The notes: generated from the sequence alone by a model not told the origin. Counted from the stretch's first letter, positions 17,167 through 25,655 are shown. The stretch: 64,000 nt of DNA from an uncultured Dorea sp. (GCA_910589275.1 CAJUTH010000014.1:1-64000), one strand, 5' to 3'. Numbers and translations are program-made.

Positions 17167-17243
17167 GCGAATGGGACTTGCTCACTCTTGAATCATTTTC
17201 TTACGGTCTGCGCAGTAAATGTGCAAACCTGTGGACAGTAACT
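17167..17243. repeat. Intergenic palindromic repeat, copy A (partial)
   Basis: About 77 bases that align with the right half of copy B at 38418-38495: GCGAATGGGA-TTGCTCAC, TTGAATCA-TTTCTTAC, GCAGT-AATG-GCAAA, ending GTGGACAGTAACTA. It sits between the divergent mutS2 and HtrA-like genes. Non-coding. Confidence 0.75.
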
Positions 17244-17281
17244 ATTTTAACGTATTTTGCGCTGAAATAAAAGGATAAATA

Positions 17282-17310
17282 TTGAACATTCACGGGCAAT
17301 ATTGTATACT
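17282..17310 (+). promoter_or_regulatory. Sigma-A promoter of the HtrA-like gene
   Basis: TTGAAC (17282-17287), 17 bases, TATACT (17305-17310), 33 bases before the ATG. Confidence 0.65.
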
Positions 17311-17342
17311 AATAGCAGGTTTATCAGAGGAGATAACGCATC

Positions 17343-18632
17343 ATGGAATATCACGAGGAGCCAAAGGATAGGAAGAATACTCCGGATGTGGAGTCTGAGG
17401 AAGAATATGCGTTCCTGCAGGAGACCTTTAAGGATGAAAGGGTCAGAGGCAGGATATCAAGAGGTATGATTGTTAAATATGCATGTCTTGGACTGGTGTT
17501 TGGATTAGCGGCCAGTCTGGGATTTTTTGCGCTAAAGCCATGGGCGGAGAGTATGAACCTTGATAATCCGGATCAGGTGACAATTCCGGAAGAGGAGGAT
17601 ATGAGCTCGGAAGAGACGGAGGAAGTGTCGGAGGAAATACAGGAGCAGCCGCAGCCGCTTACGATTGACAATTACCGGGAGATGAATAAAGCCCTCTATG
17701 ATGTCGGGAGCGAGACGGCTAAATGTGTAGTTGAGATGCAGGGCGCGGGAACAGAGGAGGACTGGCAGGAAGCGGAGTATGATAAAGGCGGCAGCGTGTC
17801 CGGAATTATCGTGGCGGATAACGGACCGGAGCTTTTGATTTTTGCCAGCAGCCGCGCGGCGGGTAATAGAGAGAGCATTCAGGCAAAGTTTGCAGATGGA
17901 AGAACATACAGAGCCGGGCTTAAGCAAAAGGATGAGAATCTTGGATTCGCGGTATATGCGGTACAGAAGAATGGACTGGCGGACTCTACCAGAAGCCGGA
18001 TTGGAGTTGCAGAGCTTGGGTCATCGGCGGTTGTAGCGCAGGGGGATACAGTGATTGCACTGGGGAGTCCTTTCGGCTATGCGGGCGCCATGGGATTTGG
18101 TGTGGTGGCATCGCCGAAGAATACTATTTTAAATCCGGACGGGGAATACCGGCTGATCTGCACGGACATTTCCGGGGCCCGGAATGGAACCGGCGCGCTG
18201 GTGAATATAAAAGGCGAGATTGTGGGGATGATTGACCAATCCATTTCGGATGAAGATAGTATGAATTTGGTGACCGGCTATGGGATCTCTGATTTGAAGG
18301 GAATAATAGAGCTTCTCTCAAACGGACTGCCGGTTCCCTATCTTGGAATTACCGGGGTGACGGTGACGGAGGACATTGCCGAGCAGCAGGGAATACCCGT
18401 AGGGGTGTATGTACAGGAGGTTCAGGCGGATTCCCCGGCAATGACTGCCGGTATTCAGAGCGGTGATGTGATTGTGGGCATTGGAAAAGAAGAGATTATA
18501 ACCTTATCGGCATATCATATGCTCCTTATGAAACAGGAAACAGGAAGTAATGTGAAGTTTCAGGGAATGCGTAAAGGAACGGACGGCTATGTAGCCATTG
18601 ACTATACTGTGACAGTTGGAAGCTGTAATTAG
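17343..18632 (+). CDS. HtrA-like membrane-anchored pseudoprotease with PDZ domain
   Basis: 429 residues. Cytoplasmic acidic N-terminus, one membrane segment (about 42-63), acidic linker, an S1C trypsin-like fold (about 115-325) and a PDZ domain (about 328-420: VPYLGITGV, VYVQEVQADSPAMTAGIQSG, VIVGIGKEEI). The fold is recognisable from VVAQGDTVIALGSPFG and FGVVASPKN. The catalytic triad is missing: the His motif reads IFASSRAAG (166-174), the Asp motif ENLGFAVY (198-205), and the Ser motif ARNGTGALVN (279-288) in place of NxGNSGGPL. It is therefore probably a binding or scaffolding protein at the outer membrane face. yhaM follows 20 bases later. Confidence 0.85.
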   Translation: MEYHEEPKDRKNTPDVESEEEYAFLQETFKDERVRGRISRGMIVKYACLGLVFGLAASLGFFALKPWAESMNLDNPDQVTIPEEEDMSSEETEEVSEEIQEQPQPLTIDNYREMNKALYDVGSETAKCVVEMQGAGTEEDWQEAEYDKGGSVSGIIVADNGPELLIFASSRAAGNRESIQAKFADGRTYRAGLKQKDENLGFAVYAVQKNGLADSTRSRIGVAELGSSAVVAQGDTVIALGSPFGYAGAMGFGVVASPKNTILNPDGEYRLICTDISGARNGTGALVNIKGEIVGMIDQSISDEDSMNLVTGYGISDLKGIIELLSNGLPVPYLGITGVTVTEDIAEQQGIPVGVYVQEVQADSPAMTAGIQSGDVIVGIGKEEIITLSAYHMLLMKQETGSNVKFQGMRKGTDGYVAIDYTVTVGSCN

Positions 18633-18652
18633 AATAGAAAGAGGAAGGTATT

Positions 18653-19600
18653 ATGAGATATATTAATACGCTTTGCGAGGGCGAGACCATACGGAATATT
18701 TATTTATGTAAGGGGAAGCGTTCAGCGGAGACAAGAAATGGAAAACCGTATGATAACCTGATCCTTCAGGACAAGACGGGAACTTTAGACGGCAAGGTAT
18801 GGGATCCCAATTCCGGCGGAATCGCAGATTACGAGGAGATGGATTTCATAGAGGTTTTTGGGGAAGTGACCAGCTATAATAACGCGCTGCAGTTGAATAT
18901 CCGCCAGATTCGAAAGGCATACGAGAATGAGTATAATTTGGCGGATTATATGCCGACGACAGAGAAAAATGCGGACGGTATGTACGAGGAGCTTTTGAAA
19001 TATGGAGCGCAGGTTAAGAATACTTATCTTCGGCAGTTGATAGAATATTATTTTGTCAATGATCAGGCGTTTATCAAAAAATTTAAGGGACATTCTGCAG
19101 CAAAAAGCGTTCATCACGGCTTTGCCGGAGGTCTGCTGGAACATACGCTGAGCGTGGTGAAGTTCTGTGAGTATATGGCGGGAGCGTATCCGATCTTAAA
19201 CAGGGATCTGCTGTATACGGCAGCCATGTGCCACGATATAGGGAAAACCAGAGAATTATCGGCATTTCCTAAAAATGATTATACGGATGACGGACAGCTT
19301 TTAGGTCATATAGTGATTGGGGTGGAAATGGTAAATGATGCGGTCCGGGAGATTCCGGATTTTCCGGATAAATTAGCCAGCGAGTTAAAACACTGTATTA
19401 TTGCGCATCATGGCGAGTTAGAGTATGGTTCACCGAAGAAGCCGGCGCTGCCGGAAGCATTTGCCTTGAATTTTGCAGACTGTACAGACGCTAAGATGCA
19501 GACCCTGACAGAGATATTTAAGGATAAGAACACGAAAGACTGGATAGGGTACAACAGGCTGTTTGAAACAAATCTGAGAAAAAGCAGTCTTGACAAATAG
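18653..19600 (+). CDS. yhaM: 3'-5' exoribonuclease of the YhaM family
   Basis: 315 residues, close to B. subtilis YhaM. N-terminal OB fold (about 10-95: NLILQDKTGTLDGKVWD, VFGEVTSYNNALQLNI) binds the RNA; the HD domain (about 155-290) has HHGFAGGLLEHTLSV, the metal pair in AAMCHDIGKTREL, HIVIGVEM and IIAHHGELEYGSP. It trims 3' ends of RNA and matures small transcripts in the cytoplasm. AGAGGAAGGTATT precedes the ATG. Probably co-transcribed with the HtrA-like gene. Confidence 0.92.
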   Translation: MRYINTLCEGETIRNIYLCKGKRSAETRNGKPYDNLILQDKTGTLDGKVWDPNSGGIADYEEMDFIEVFGEVTSYNNALQLNIRQIRKAYENEYNLADYMPTTEKNADGMYEELLKYGAQVKNTYLRQLIEYYFVNDQAFIKKFKGHSAAKSVHHGFAGGLLEHTLSVVKFCEYMAGAYPILNRDLLYTAAMCHDIGKTRELSAFPKNDYTDDGQLLGHIVIGVEMVNDAVREIPDFPDKLASELKHCIIAHHGELEYGSPKKPALPEAFALNFADCTDAKMQTLTEIFKDKNTKDWIGYNRLFETNLRKSSLDK

Positions 19601-19670
19601 AAGAAGACAAGGATTTATAGACAGGGAAATATGCGCGGACAGAAGATGACAGGGTGTTACAGATATTGCG

Positions 19671-19702
19671 GGCAGATGGGGCATTGCTTCATCTGCCTTT
19701 TG
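19671..19702 (+). terminator. Intrinsic terminator after yhaM
   Basis: GGCAGATG (19671-19678) pairs with CATCTGCC (19690-19697), then TTTT. It lies 59 bases before rlmD, so it may also act as an attenuator. Confidence 0.7.
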
Positions 19703-19759
19703 GGTATGGGTGATGGAATGTATCTCTGCAGGCTGCAGGTCTGAAAAAAGGAGAAGTAT

Positions 19760-21151
19760 ATGAAAAAGAATGATGTGGTAACAGTAACCATTGAGGATTT
19801 TGGCGTTGGTGGAGAGGGGATAGGAAAAATAGATGGGTACGCCCTTTTTATTAAAGATGCGGTGATTGGGGACGTGGTGGAAGCGAAGGTCATGAAGGCG
19901 AAGAAGAATTACGGTTATGGGAAGCTTCAGAAAATAATCCGGCCATCGGAACACAGAGTTATGCCGCGCTGCCCCATTGCCCGCCAGTGCGGCGGCTGCC
20001 AGATGCAGGCGGTAAGCTATGACAAACAGTTGGAATATAAGAATCGGAAGGTTTGGAATAATCTGAAACGGATCGGCGGAATACCTGAGAAGCTGCTGGA
20101 AGCTGTTATGGAACCGCCCTGCGGGATGGAAGAGCCATATCGATATCGCAATAAAGCCCAGTTTCCGATAGGCAGGGATAAGAACGGCAGACTGGCGGCG
20201 GGATTCTATGCGGGGCGCACTCATCAGATTATCCCTTGCGACGACTGCTGTCTGGGGATGAAGGTTAATCAGGAGATTCTGGACAGACTCCTTTCGTTTA
20301 TGGAGAAGTATCATATTGAGCCTTATGATGAAGCAGAGCATAAGGGGCTGGTGCGCCATGTACTGATCCGCTATGGATTTGCCACCGATGAGATCATGGT
20401 GTGTCTGGTGATCAACGGAAAAGAACTGCCCCATGCAAGAGAACTGACAGAGGAGCTCAGGGAGATCTCCGGCATGATGAGCATTTCAGTCAGCAGGAAT
20501 ACAGAGAAAACTAATGTAATTATGGGAAAAGAGATCGCGGTGTTATGGGGACAGGGATTTATCACAGACTATATCGGGGAAATAAAATATCAGATCTCGC
20601 CTTTGTCCTTTTATCAGGTGAATCCGGTGCAGACAAGGAATCTGTATGAGACGGCGCTGGAGTATGCGGGACTTCACGGGACGGAGACTGTATGGGATCT
20701 GTATTGCGGGATCGGAACGATTTCCTTGTTTCTGGCGCAGAGGGCGGGCAGGGTCTATGGCGTGGAGATTGTGCCGCAGGCAGTAGAGGATGCAAGGAAG
20801 AATGCGGAGATTAATGGGATTGGGAACGCACAGTTTTTTGCGGGGAAGGCGGAGGAAGTGCTGCCCGGATATTATGAGGAATATGCCGCAGGCCATCCGG
20901 GGCAGCGGGCGGGGGCAGATGTGATCGTGGTGGATCCGCCGAGAAAAGGCTGCGAGGAGTCTGTGCTGGAGACGATGGTGCGGATGCAGCCGGAGCGGAT
21001 CGTGTATGTGAGCTGTGATTCGGCGACGCTGGCCCGGGACGCGGCGTATCTGAGGGAAAATGGATATGAAGTGGAGAGGGGGAAGGTGACGGACATGTTT
21101 CCGCAGACTTGCCACACAGAATGTGTGCTGGGAATGCAAAGGAAAGAATAG
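19760..21151 (+). CDS. rlmD: 23S rRNA (uracil-C5)-methyltransferase RlmD/RumA family
   Basis: 463 residues. TRAM RNA-binding domain at 1-60 (VVTVTIEDFGVGGEGIGKID); [4Fe-4S] cysteines in PRCPIARQCGGCQMQ (about 74-86) plus CCLG near 155; SAM-binding VWDLYCGIGTISLFLAQ (about 310); DPPRKGCEESV with motif IV and the nucleophile Cys in IVYVSCDSATLARD. It methylates C5 of a uridine in 23S rRNA using SAM. AAAAAGGAGAAGTAT precedes the ATG. In Firmicutes several paralogues (RlmCD) exist; which uridine is hit cannot be said. Confidence 0.93.
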   Translation: MKKNDVVTVTIEDFGVGGEGIGKIDGYALFIKDAVIGDVVEAKVMKAKKNYGYGKLQKIIRPSEHRVMPRCPIARQCGGCQMQAVSYDKQLEYKNRKVWNNLKRIGGIPEKLLEAVMEPPCGMEEPYRYRNKAQFPIGRDKNGRLAAGFYAGRTHQIIPCDDCCLGMKVNQEILDRLLSFMEKYHIEPYDEAEHKGLVRHVLIRYGFATDEIMVCLVINGKELPHARELTEELREISGMMSISVSRNTEKTNVIMGKEIAVLWGQGFITDYIGEIKYQISPLSFYQVNPVQTRNLYETALEYAGLHGTETVWDLYCGIGTISLFLAQRAGRVYGVEIVPQAVEDARKNAEINGIGNAQFFAGKAEEVLPGYYEEYAAGHPGQRAGADVIVVDPPRKGCEESVLETMVRMQPERIVYVSCDSATLARDAAYLRENGYEVERGKVTDMFPQTCHTECVLGMQRKE

Positions 21152-21204
21152 TCAGATAAAATGCAGAAAAATAATTTATAATGTGTGAGAATAGATGAAA
21201 TGTT

Positions 21205-21229
21205 AACCTGTCGGAAATTCCGACAGGTT
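21205..21229 (+). terminator. Strong hairpin after rlmD
   Basis: AACCTGTCGG-AAATT-CCGACAGGTT is a perfect 10-bp stem 54 bases after the rlmD stop. No T run follows, so termination is probable but not certain. Confidence 0.55.
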
Positions 21230-21245
21230 CAAGAAATGGGTATGA

Positions 21246-21458
21246 TTTGATGATAAAAATTATTTAGATTACTATGCAGGTCAAGAAACATTAGATAAAG
21301 TAAACAGTATAAAGTATCAGGTTATTTATGGTAGGAGAGGCACAGGAAAAACGCATTTGTTAAGGGCTTTACAAGAAAAATTGCTTGAAACATATGGGAA
21401 ATATTTTCCGGTATATATTGATTTGCGGGCCTATACTAAAGTTGTAAAGGGAGTGTAA
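21246..21458 (+). pseudogene. P-loop (AAA/ORC-CDC6-like) ATPase N-terminal remnant
   Basis: A 70-codon open frame ending at TAA 21456-21458 reads FDDKNYLDYYAGQETLDK, then a clear Walker A, IYGRRGTGKTHLLRALQEK, then YFPVYIDLRAYTK, where it stops. The frame opens after a TGA at 21243 and contains no usable start; an ATG just upstream is in another frame. This looks like the first ~70 residues of an ATPase of several hundred residues. The base composition is more AT-rich than the flanks. Relic of a lost accessory gene that may once have been associated with the fic gene downstream. Confidence 0.65.
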
Positions 21459-21496
21459 TTTTGGAATTAGGGCATATTATTTCATGTATTATAATA

Positions 21497-21542
21497 ATTG
21501 GGGAACAATTTTAATGATTTAATCGCGGAAATGCTCCCCAAT
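21497..21542. repeat. Inverted repeat unit 1 near fic
   Basis: ATTGGGGAAC (21497-21506) and GCTCCCCAAT (21533-21542) are imperfect inverted arms about 45 bases apart end to end, with an AT-rich middle. Same architecture as units 2 and 3. Confidence 0.7.
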
Positions 21543-21547
21543 GTATA

Positions 21548-21576
21548 TTGATTATTGGGGAACATTTTGATATAAT
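21548..21576 (+). promoter_or_regulatory. Promoter of the fic gene
   Basis: TTGATT (21548-21553), exactly 17 bases, TATAAT (21571-21576). The -10 box lies between the arms of inverted repeat unit 2, so anything binding the arms would block RNA polymerase. Transcription would start near 21583, leaving a leader of ~28 bases. Confidence 0.75.
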
Positions 21577-21598
21577 AATCAAAAAAATGTTCCCCAAA
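21554..21598. promoter_or_regulatory. Inverted repeat unit 2 (putative operator)
   Basis: TTGGGGAACAT (21555-21565) and ATGTTCCCCAA (21587-21597) are perfect 11-bp arms; the match extends inward with TTTTGAT/ATCAAAA. Centre contains the -10 box of the fic promoter. The right arm ends where the ribosome site AAAGGAGGAG begins. Confidence 0.75.
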
Positions 21599-21610
21599 GG
21601 AGGAGATGCA

Positions 21611-22555
21611 ATGTCAGTACAATATAGTGAAATACAGGAATTGCTCAGAAGCCGCGCTGACCTCCATGCAAGATTGAACTTAATGCCATATGATGGTACA
21701 CCCGAAATCAAGGAACGTGGTGACGGAAAATATCTTTATGTCAGAAAACGTGTAGCAGGCAGACAGACATCTACTTATGTAGGTGCATATACTGAAGAAC
21801 TGTATAATCTGCTTCTGAGAAATGCCAGAGAAGCTCGTGAAATTAGAAAATCACTCCGCAGTATTGAAAAACAACTTGCGGCAGCCGGATATTCTGAGGA
21901 TGAACTTTCTGCTGACGTTATAAATAATATTGTATTTGCACGTGCCAATATGAAAATGAATATCTATGATCAGGCTGTTTTGGAGGGTGTTGCAACATCC
22001 TTCCCACAGACGGAAGAAATCATAGAGAATGGAAAAGTATTCGGCATGACGGCTGCCGACGTGCAGAAGATTTTAAATTTGAAACACGCATGGGAGTTTA
22101 TTTTGGACCGTGATGTGGCTGCCAGCCGTTCTGACTATTATATGCTTAGCCATATTACAAGACTTGTCAATGAAGGCTTTTTTGCAGAAGGTGGTCGAAT
22201 CCGTGGTGTTCCGGTTACTATAGGTGTCTCGTCTTATGTTCCACCCTTGCCGAATGAACTGGATGTAAAAGACAGAATCCGAGAGATTGTTGAGGAAGAG
22301 GACGATGCGATTAATATTGCCATCAGACTTTGCCTTTACTGCATGAAGACTCAGATATTTTTGGACGGCAATAAACGTGCCTCTGTTATTTTTGCAAACC
22401 ATTATCTTATTTCGCATGGCGGAGGGGTTTTGGTGATTCCTGAAAAGGAAGTGCCAGAGTTCAAGCAACTGCTTGTAAAATACTATGAAGGCGAAGATAT
22501 ATCTGTTATTGCGGCCTTTATGAAAGAACGCTGTTGGAAAACAATAGAGTCTTAA
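21611..22555 (+). CDS. Fic-domain protein with altered active-site motif
   Basis: 314 residues from the ATG that follows AAAGGAGGAGATGC; an in-frame upstream ATG at 21548 overlaps the promoter. The N-terminal ~90 residues have a KYLYVRKRVAGRQTSTYVG strand region and a charged helix; the Fic core includes the LEGVATSFPQTEE segment near 120 seen in self-inhibited Fic proteins, and the active loop TQIFLDGNKRASVIF. The canonical HxFx(D/E)GN(K/G)R has Gln248 in place of the catalytic His (codon CAG), so standard AMP transfer would be impaired. Fic enzymes modify target proteins with nucleotides and are often toxins. Inverted repeats lie on both sides; no antitoxin gene is visible. Confidence 0.85.
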   Translation: MSVQYSEIQELLRSRADLHARLNLMPYDGTPEIKERGDGKYLYVRKRVAGRQTSTYVGAYTEELYNLLLRNAREAREIRKSLRSIEKQLAAAGYSEDELSADVINNIVFARANMKMNIYDQAVLEGVATSFPQTEEIIENGKVFGMTAADVQKILNLKHAWEFILDRDVAASRSDYYMLSHITRLVNEGFFAEGGRIRGVPVTIGVSSYVPPLPNELDVKDRIREIVEEEDDAINIAIRLCLYCMKTQIFLDGNKRASVIFANHYLISHGGGVLVIPEKEVPEFKQLLVKYYEGEDISVIAAFMKERCWKTIES

Positions 22556-22566
22556 ATAAAATTCAT

Positions 22567-22611
22567 ATTGGGGAACAAATCTTGTTATAAAACACAAATT
22601 TTTTCCCTAAT
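22567..22611. repeat. Inverted repeat unit 3 near fic
   Basis: ATTGGGGAACAA (22567-22578) and TTTTCCCTAAT (22601-22611), slightly degenerate, 45 bases in all, with TATAAA in the centre. It starts 11 bases after the fic stop, so the gene is bracketed by copies. Confidence 0.65.
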
Positions 22612-22689
22612 GTTATATCCATTGTAAGAGTCGAGAAAGCGGCTTTTTTAGCTTGTAAAGTCCTGCCAACAGTGGTTATTCAAAACTGG

Positions 22690-23979
22690 TTATCCAATCA
22701 AAATCACAACTTTAAACCATTCGTTGTCATATGAAATGTCCAGTGTTCCATCGTAGTTATCCACAATTTCTTTTACGGAGGAGATCCCGATTCCGTGGGC
22801 GCTTTGATCTTCTTTATCGGAGAGAAAGCGTCCCTTTTTTTCGTTGATTTCATTGATTTTACTGTTGGTAAGCGCATAGCTGAAGTAACCATTTTCAGTG
22901 TAACGGCATCTAAGCTCCAATTTTCTTTTTGCAGTATCGTCTATTTTCTGGCAGGCTTCAATGGCGTTATCCAAAGTATTTGCAAAAATAGTACAAAGGT
23001 TTACATCATCAATAAATATCATTTTGTCAATGTCAATATTGAGAAATGCATCAATGGAAGCATTTGTGATCATCTGATATTTTGCATTTATTACTGCATT
23101 TACGACGCTGTTCTGGCAGAATTTTCGGTTGGCAGTCTGCATATAGCCAGAGATTTTACTGAAATATTCTTTTGCTTCAGAGAGATTTCCGTCATTTAGA
23201 AGACTTCCCACTACAGAAAGATGGCTGTTCATATCGTGACGAATTTGGCGGATTTGATTTTGGCTGTGTTCTAGTTCTTCATAGTAGTTCTTCTGAAGCT
23301 GAAGGTTTTTGCGTTCCAGATCAGCATGAAGCCCGTCTGCCAGATATGCGGCAAGACGCACGCTTCCGATATTGGTAATCAGGCAGGAGGTGATACACGG
23401 CCAGATGAGATAGGTTTTAGGCTCCGGCGCAAGATAAATACAGCTAAATAATGCAAAAAAGGAGGCAAGGCTGATGATATCCACAATGGTCCATGCTTTG
23501 TCTGTAAATATGTTCTGGATTTTTTTCAGAGAAGGATTGAAAAAGCGGTAGAAAACCATCCAGAAAACAGGCAGTACAACAGAAGTAATGGAAGAAAGAA
23601 TGGCGTTTGCAGCTTCGTCTTTCTCCGTAAAAAACTGCATGAAGACAGCCCCGCCGACGTCGATATAAAGCAGGTTGACAGAGGCGGCAATCGGCAGGAA
23701 GATAAGGATTGTGGAAAGTTTTACAAGCCATTTCCCTCTGTAAAGCGTAAAGTTAGCCAAAGCAAACAACAGCAGCGCAAAAGAAATGTTAGTCATATCG
23801 TTTGGAAAGATTACCATAGTAGATACACTGGAATAAAGTACAAGTCCAAAAAGGAAGGGAAAACGTCCTTCTCTTCTTTTTATCATACAGTCCATACACT
23901 TCATAAAGAAATATCCGGTAATAAATTGCATAATATTAGTCAGCCTGTAAAATATAAAAATAATGACAGATAGATTCAT
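22690..23979 (-). CDS. AgrC-like sensor histidine kinase (GHKL)
   Basis: 429 residues. Six or so membrane segments in residues 1-215, then a short helix and the conserved His248 in QIRQIRHDMNSHLSVVGSLL. The GHKL ATPase domain has NTLDNAIEACQK (N box) and AHGIGISSVKEIVDNYDG (G box). This is the quorum-sensing/peptide-sensing kinase architecture of AgrC, PlnB and BlpH. It is encoded 17 bases after its LytTR regulator. The divergent Bce-like transporter suggests sensing of a peptide or peptide antibiotic. No AgrB/AgrD-like peptide gene is visible. Confidence 0.9.
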   Translation of the reverse strand: MNLSVIIFIFYRLTNIMQFITGYFFMKCMDCMIKRREGRFPFLFGLVLYSSVSTMVIFPNDMTNISFALLLFALANFTLYRGKWLVKLSTILIFLPIAASVNLLYIDVGGAVFMQFFTEKDEAANAILSSITSVVLPVFWMVFYRFFNPSLKKIQNIFTDKAWTIVDIISLASFFALFSCIYLAPEPKTYLIWPCITSCLITNIGSVRLAAYLADGLHADLERKNLQLQKNYYEELEHSQNQIRQIRHDMNSHLSVVGSLLNDGNLSEAKEYFSKISGYMQTANRKFCQNSVVNAVINAKYQMITNASIDAFLNIDIDKMIFIDDVNLCTIFANTLDNAIEACQKIDDTAKRKLELRCRYTENGYFSYALTNSKINEINEKKGRFLSDKEDQSAHGIGISSVKEIVDNYDGTLDISYDNEWFKVVILIG

Positions 23980-23996
23980 AATGACACTCCTGTTTC

Positions 23997-24698
23997 TTAA
24001 TTTAGCATTGTTCTTGCAAAGGAGACTGCAAGAGGCTGTTTGTAAGCGCGGCTTACGGGAAGTTCTTCTCCGCCGCAGATGCAGGAGAAACTTTCCACTT
24101 TGGAAATATAGTTCATATTTACAAGATAACGGTTATGAATACGCTGAAAAAATTCAGGAAGCTCTTTCGTTACTTCATCTAATTTTTTATAAAAAGAAAT
24201 CTGCTCTCCGTTTTTTAGTACGGCGCATACGTTTCGTTTATCGCTCTTAAAATAAGAAATTTCCCGAAGGCTGAGACGGAGCGTTCCGGATTTTTGCTGA
24301 ATGATGTAGAATTGGTCTTCCTGTGAAGCAAGTTCTTTTACGGCGCTTTCTAATACTTCTTTTAATTTCTTTTTTTCATATGGCTTTAAAATATAATGAA
24401 AAGCATGTACTTCATATCCCTGAAAAACATAGTCCGGATAAGCCGTAATAAAGATAATAAGCGTCTTTTTTTCTAAATTCCGGAGAGCTTTGGCTGTATC
24501 CATTCCATCCATCCCCGGCATTTCAATATCAAGAAAAAGAATATCTGGCTCTTTTTTATTAATATGCTCAATAAGAGAAGTTCCTGATTCGTATTCTTCT
24601 ATTTCATAGGTAACTGCCATAAGGTCAAGCTGGACTTCGATTAAATGGCGCAGATCTTTACGAAGTTTTTTGTCGTCGTCACAGATTGCTATTTTCAT
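23997..24698 (-). CDS. LytTR-family response regulator (AgrA-like)
   Basis: 233 residues. Receiver: CDDDKKLRKDL with phospho-acceptor D57 in ILFLDIEMPGMDGMD, and ILKPYEKKKLKEVL. LytTR DNA-binding domain about 135-230: LRLSLREISYFKSDKRN and FFQRIHNRYLVNMNYISKV. The start at 24698 is chosen for CCAAGGAGTTTTACC just ahead; a longer frame to 24785 lacks such a site. It probably activates the divergent ABC operon whose control region holds a 16-base dyad. Confidence 0.92.
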   Translation of the reverse strand: MKIAICDDDKKLRKDLRHLIEVQLDLMAVTYEIEEYESGTSLIEHINKKEPDILFLDIEMPGMDGMDTAKALRNLEKKTLIIFITAYPDYVFQGYEVHAFHYILKPYEKKKLKEVLESAVKELASQEDQFYIIQQKSGTLRLSLREISYFKSDKRNVCAVLKNGEQISFYKKLDEVTKELPEFFQRIHNRYLVNMNYISKVESFSCICGGEELPVSRAYKQPLAVSFARTMLN

Positions 24699-24816
24699 GG
24701 TAAAACTCCTTGGCGTTTTGCGCGTCCCAAAGTCATTCTTTTTCATGCAAGCATGAAACGCATGGCCTTTTGACGCTTGTATCATATTATAATATCACAC
24801 AAACTTTACAAAATCC

Positions 24817-24869
24817 ATGTCAAAAATGACATTACGGGAGGAGAGAAATTTCATTTGTTTTTTTATAAT
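24817..24869 (+). promoter_or_regulatory. Activator-type control region of the Bce-like ABC operon
   Basis: A perfect dyad ATGTCA-AAAA-TGACAT (24817-24832) lies upstream of TATAAT (24864-24869); there is no recognisable -35, and the dyad centre is about 50 bases before the expected transcription start. This is the layout of an activator-dependent promoter. Typical LytTR sites are direct repeats, so the dyad may belong to another regulator. Confidence 0.5.
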
Positions 24870-24902
24870 AAAACCAATACAACCAATAAGGGAGGAGACA
24901 GC

Positions 24903-25655
24903 ATGTTAAAGGTAGAAAAGCTGAACAAAAGTTATACAAATGGAGTGAATACATATCCCGTATTAAAGGACGTTTCGCTTCATGTAAATAAAGGAGAATT
25001 TGTGGCGGTCATGGGACCGTCCGGAAGCGGAAAAACAACGCTTTTAAACTGTATTTCCTGTTTTATTCCTCATGACAGCGGGAGTATTCATCTGGGGGAT
25101 ATGGATATTTCCAGTTTGGATGAGCGCCGGCTTGCCCACGTAAGGAATGAAAAACTGGGTTTTGTTTTTCAAGATTTTATGCTTCTGGACGGCCTTACCG
25201 TCCGGGAGAATATATGCCTTCCGCAGATTATTGCAAAGAAACCAATTGCACAGATGGAGGCAAAATCAGAGAAGTTATGCGGCCTGTTTGGAATTAAGAA
25301 GCTTATGGATAAGTATCCGGCAGAAATATCAGGCGGAGAAAAACAGAGGACAGCCGTTGCAAGGGCGCTTATGAATAATCCATATATCATTTTAGCTGAT
25401 GAGCCTACGGGAAATCTGGACAGCAGATCCTGCAAGGCGGTGATTGATGCCTTTCTGCAGGCAAAGGAACAGATTGGAGCCACTATTTTTATGGTGACAC
25501 ACGACAGTTTTGCCGCTTCGTTCTGTGACCGGGTTGTTGTGTTAAAGGATGGAAACATCCATCAGGAAGTGAAAAAAACAGGAACACGGCGTGAATTCAT
25601 GGATGATCTTCTGGATATTTTAAGAGAACTGGGAGGGGATGAGGATAATGAATAA
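24903..25655 (+). CDS. ABC transporter ATP-binding protein (Bce/MacB type)
   Basis: 250 residues. Walker A MGPSGSGKTTLLNCI (about 39), Q loop VFQDFMLLDGLTV, signature EISGGEKQRTAVARAL, Walker B IILADEPTGNLDS, switch His VTHDSF. This is the class that drives FtsX-like permeases such as BceAB and YxdLM, which resist or sense peptide antibiotics. GGGAGGAGACAGC precedes the ATG. The permease gene overlaps its 3' end by 8 bases. Confidence 0.94.
   Translation: MLKVEKLNKSYTNGVNTYPVLKDVSLHVNKGEFVAVMGPSGSGKTTLLNCISCFIPHDSGSIHLGDMDISSLDERRLAHVRNEKLGFVFQDFMLLDGLTVRENICLPQIIAKKPIAQMEAKSEKLCGLFGIKKLMDKYPAEISGGEKQRTAVARALMNNPYIILADEPTGNLDSRSCKAVIDAFLQAKEQIGATIFMVTHDSFAASFCDRVVVLKDGNIHQEVKKTGTRREFMDDLLDILRELGGDEDNE

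Noticed and set aside
19430..21139. Long minus-strand open frames opposite yhaM and rlmD (up to 334 codons)
   Set aside because: They are antisense to two well-recognised genes, lack ribosome sites and read as low-information Arg/His/Leu-rich sequence.
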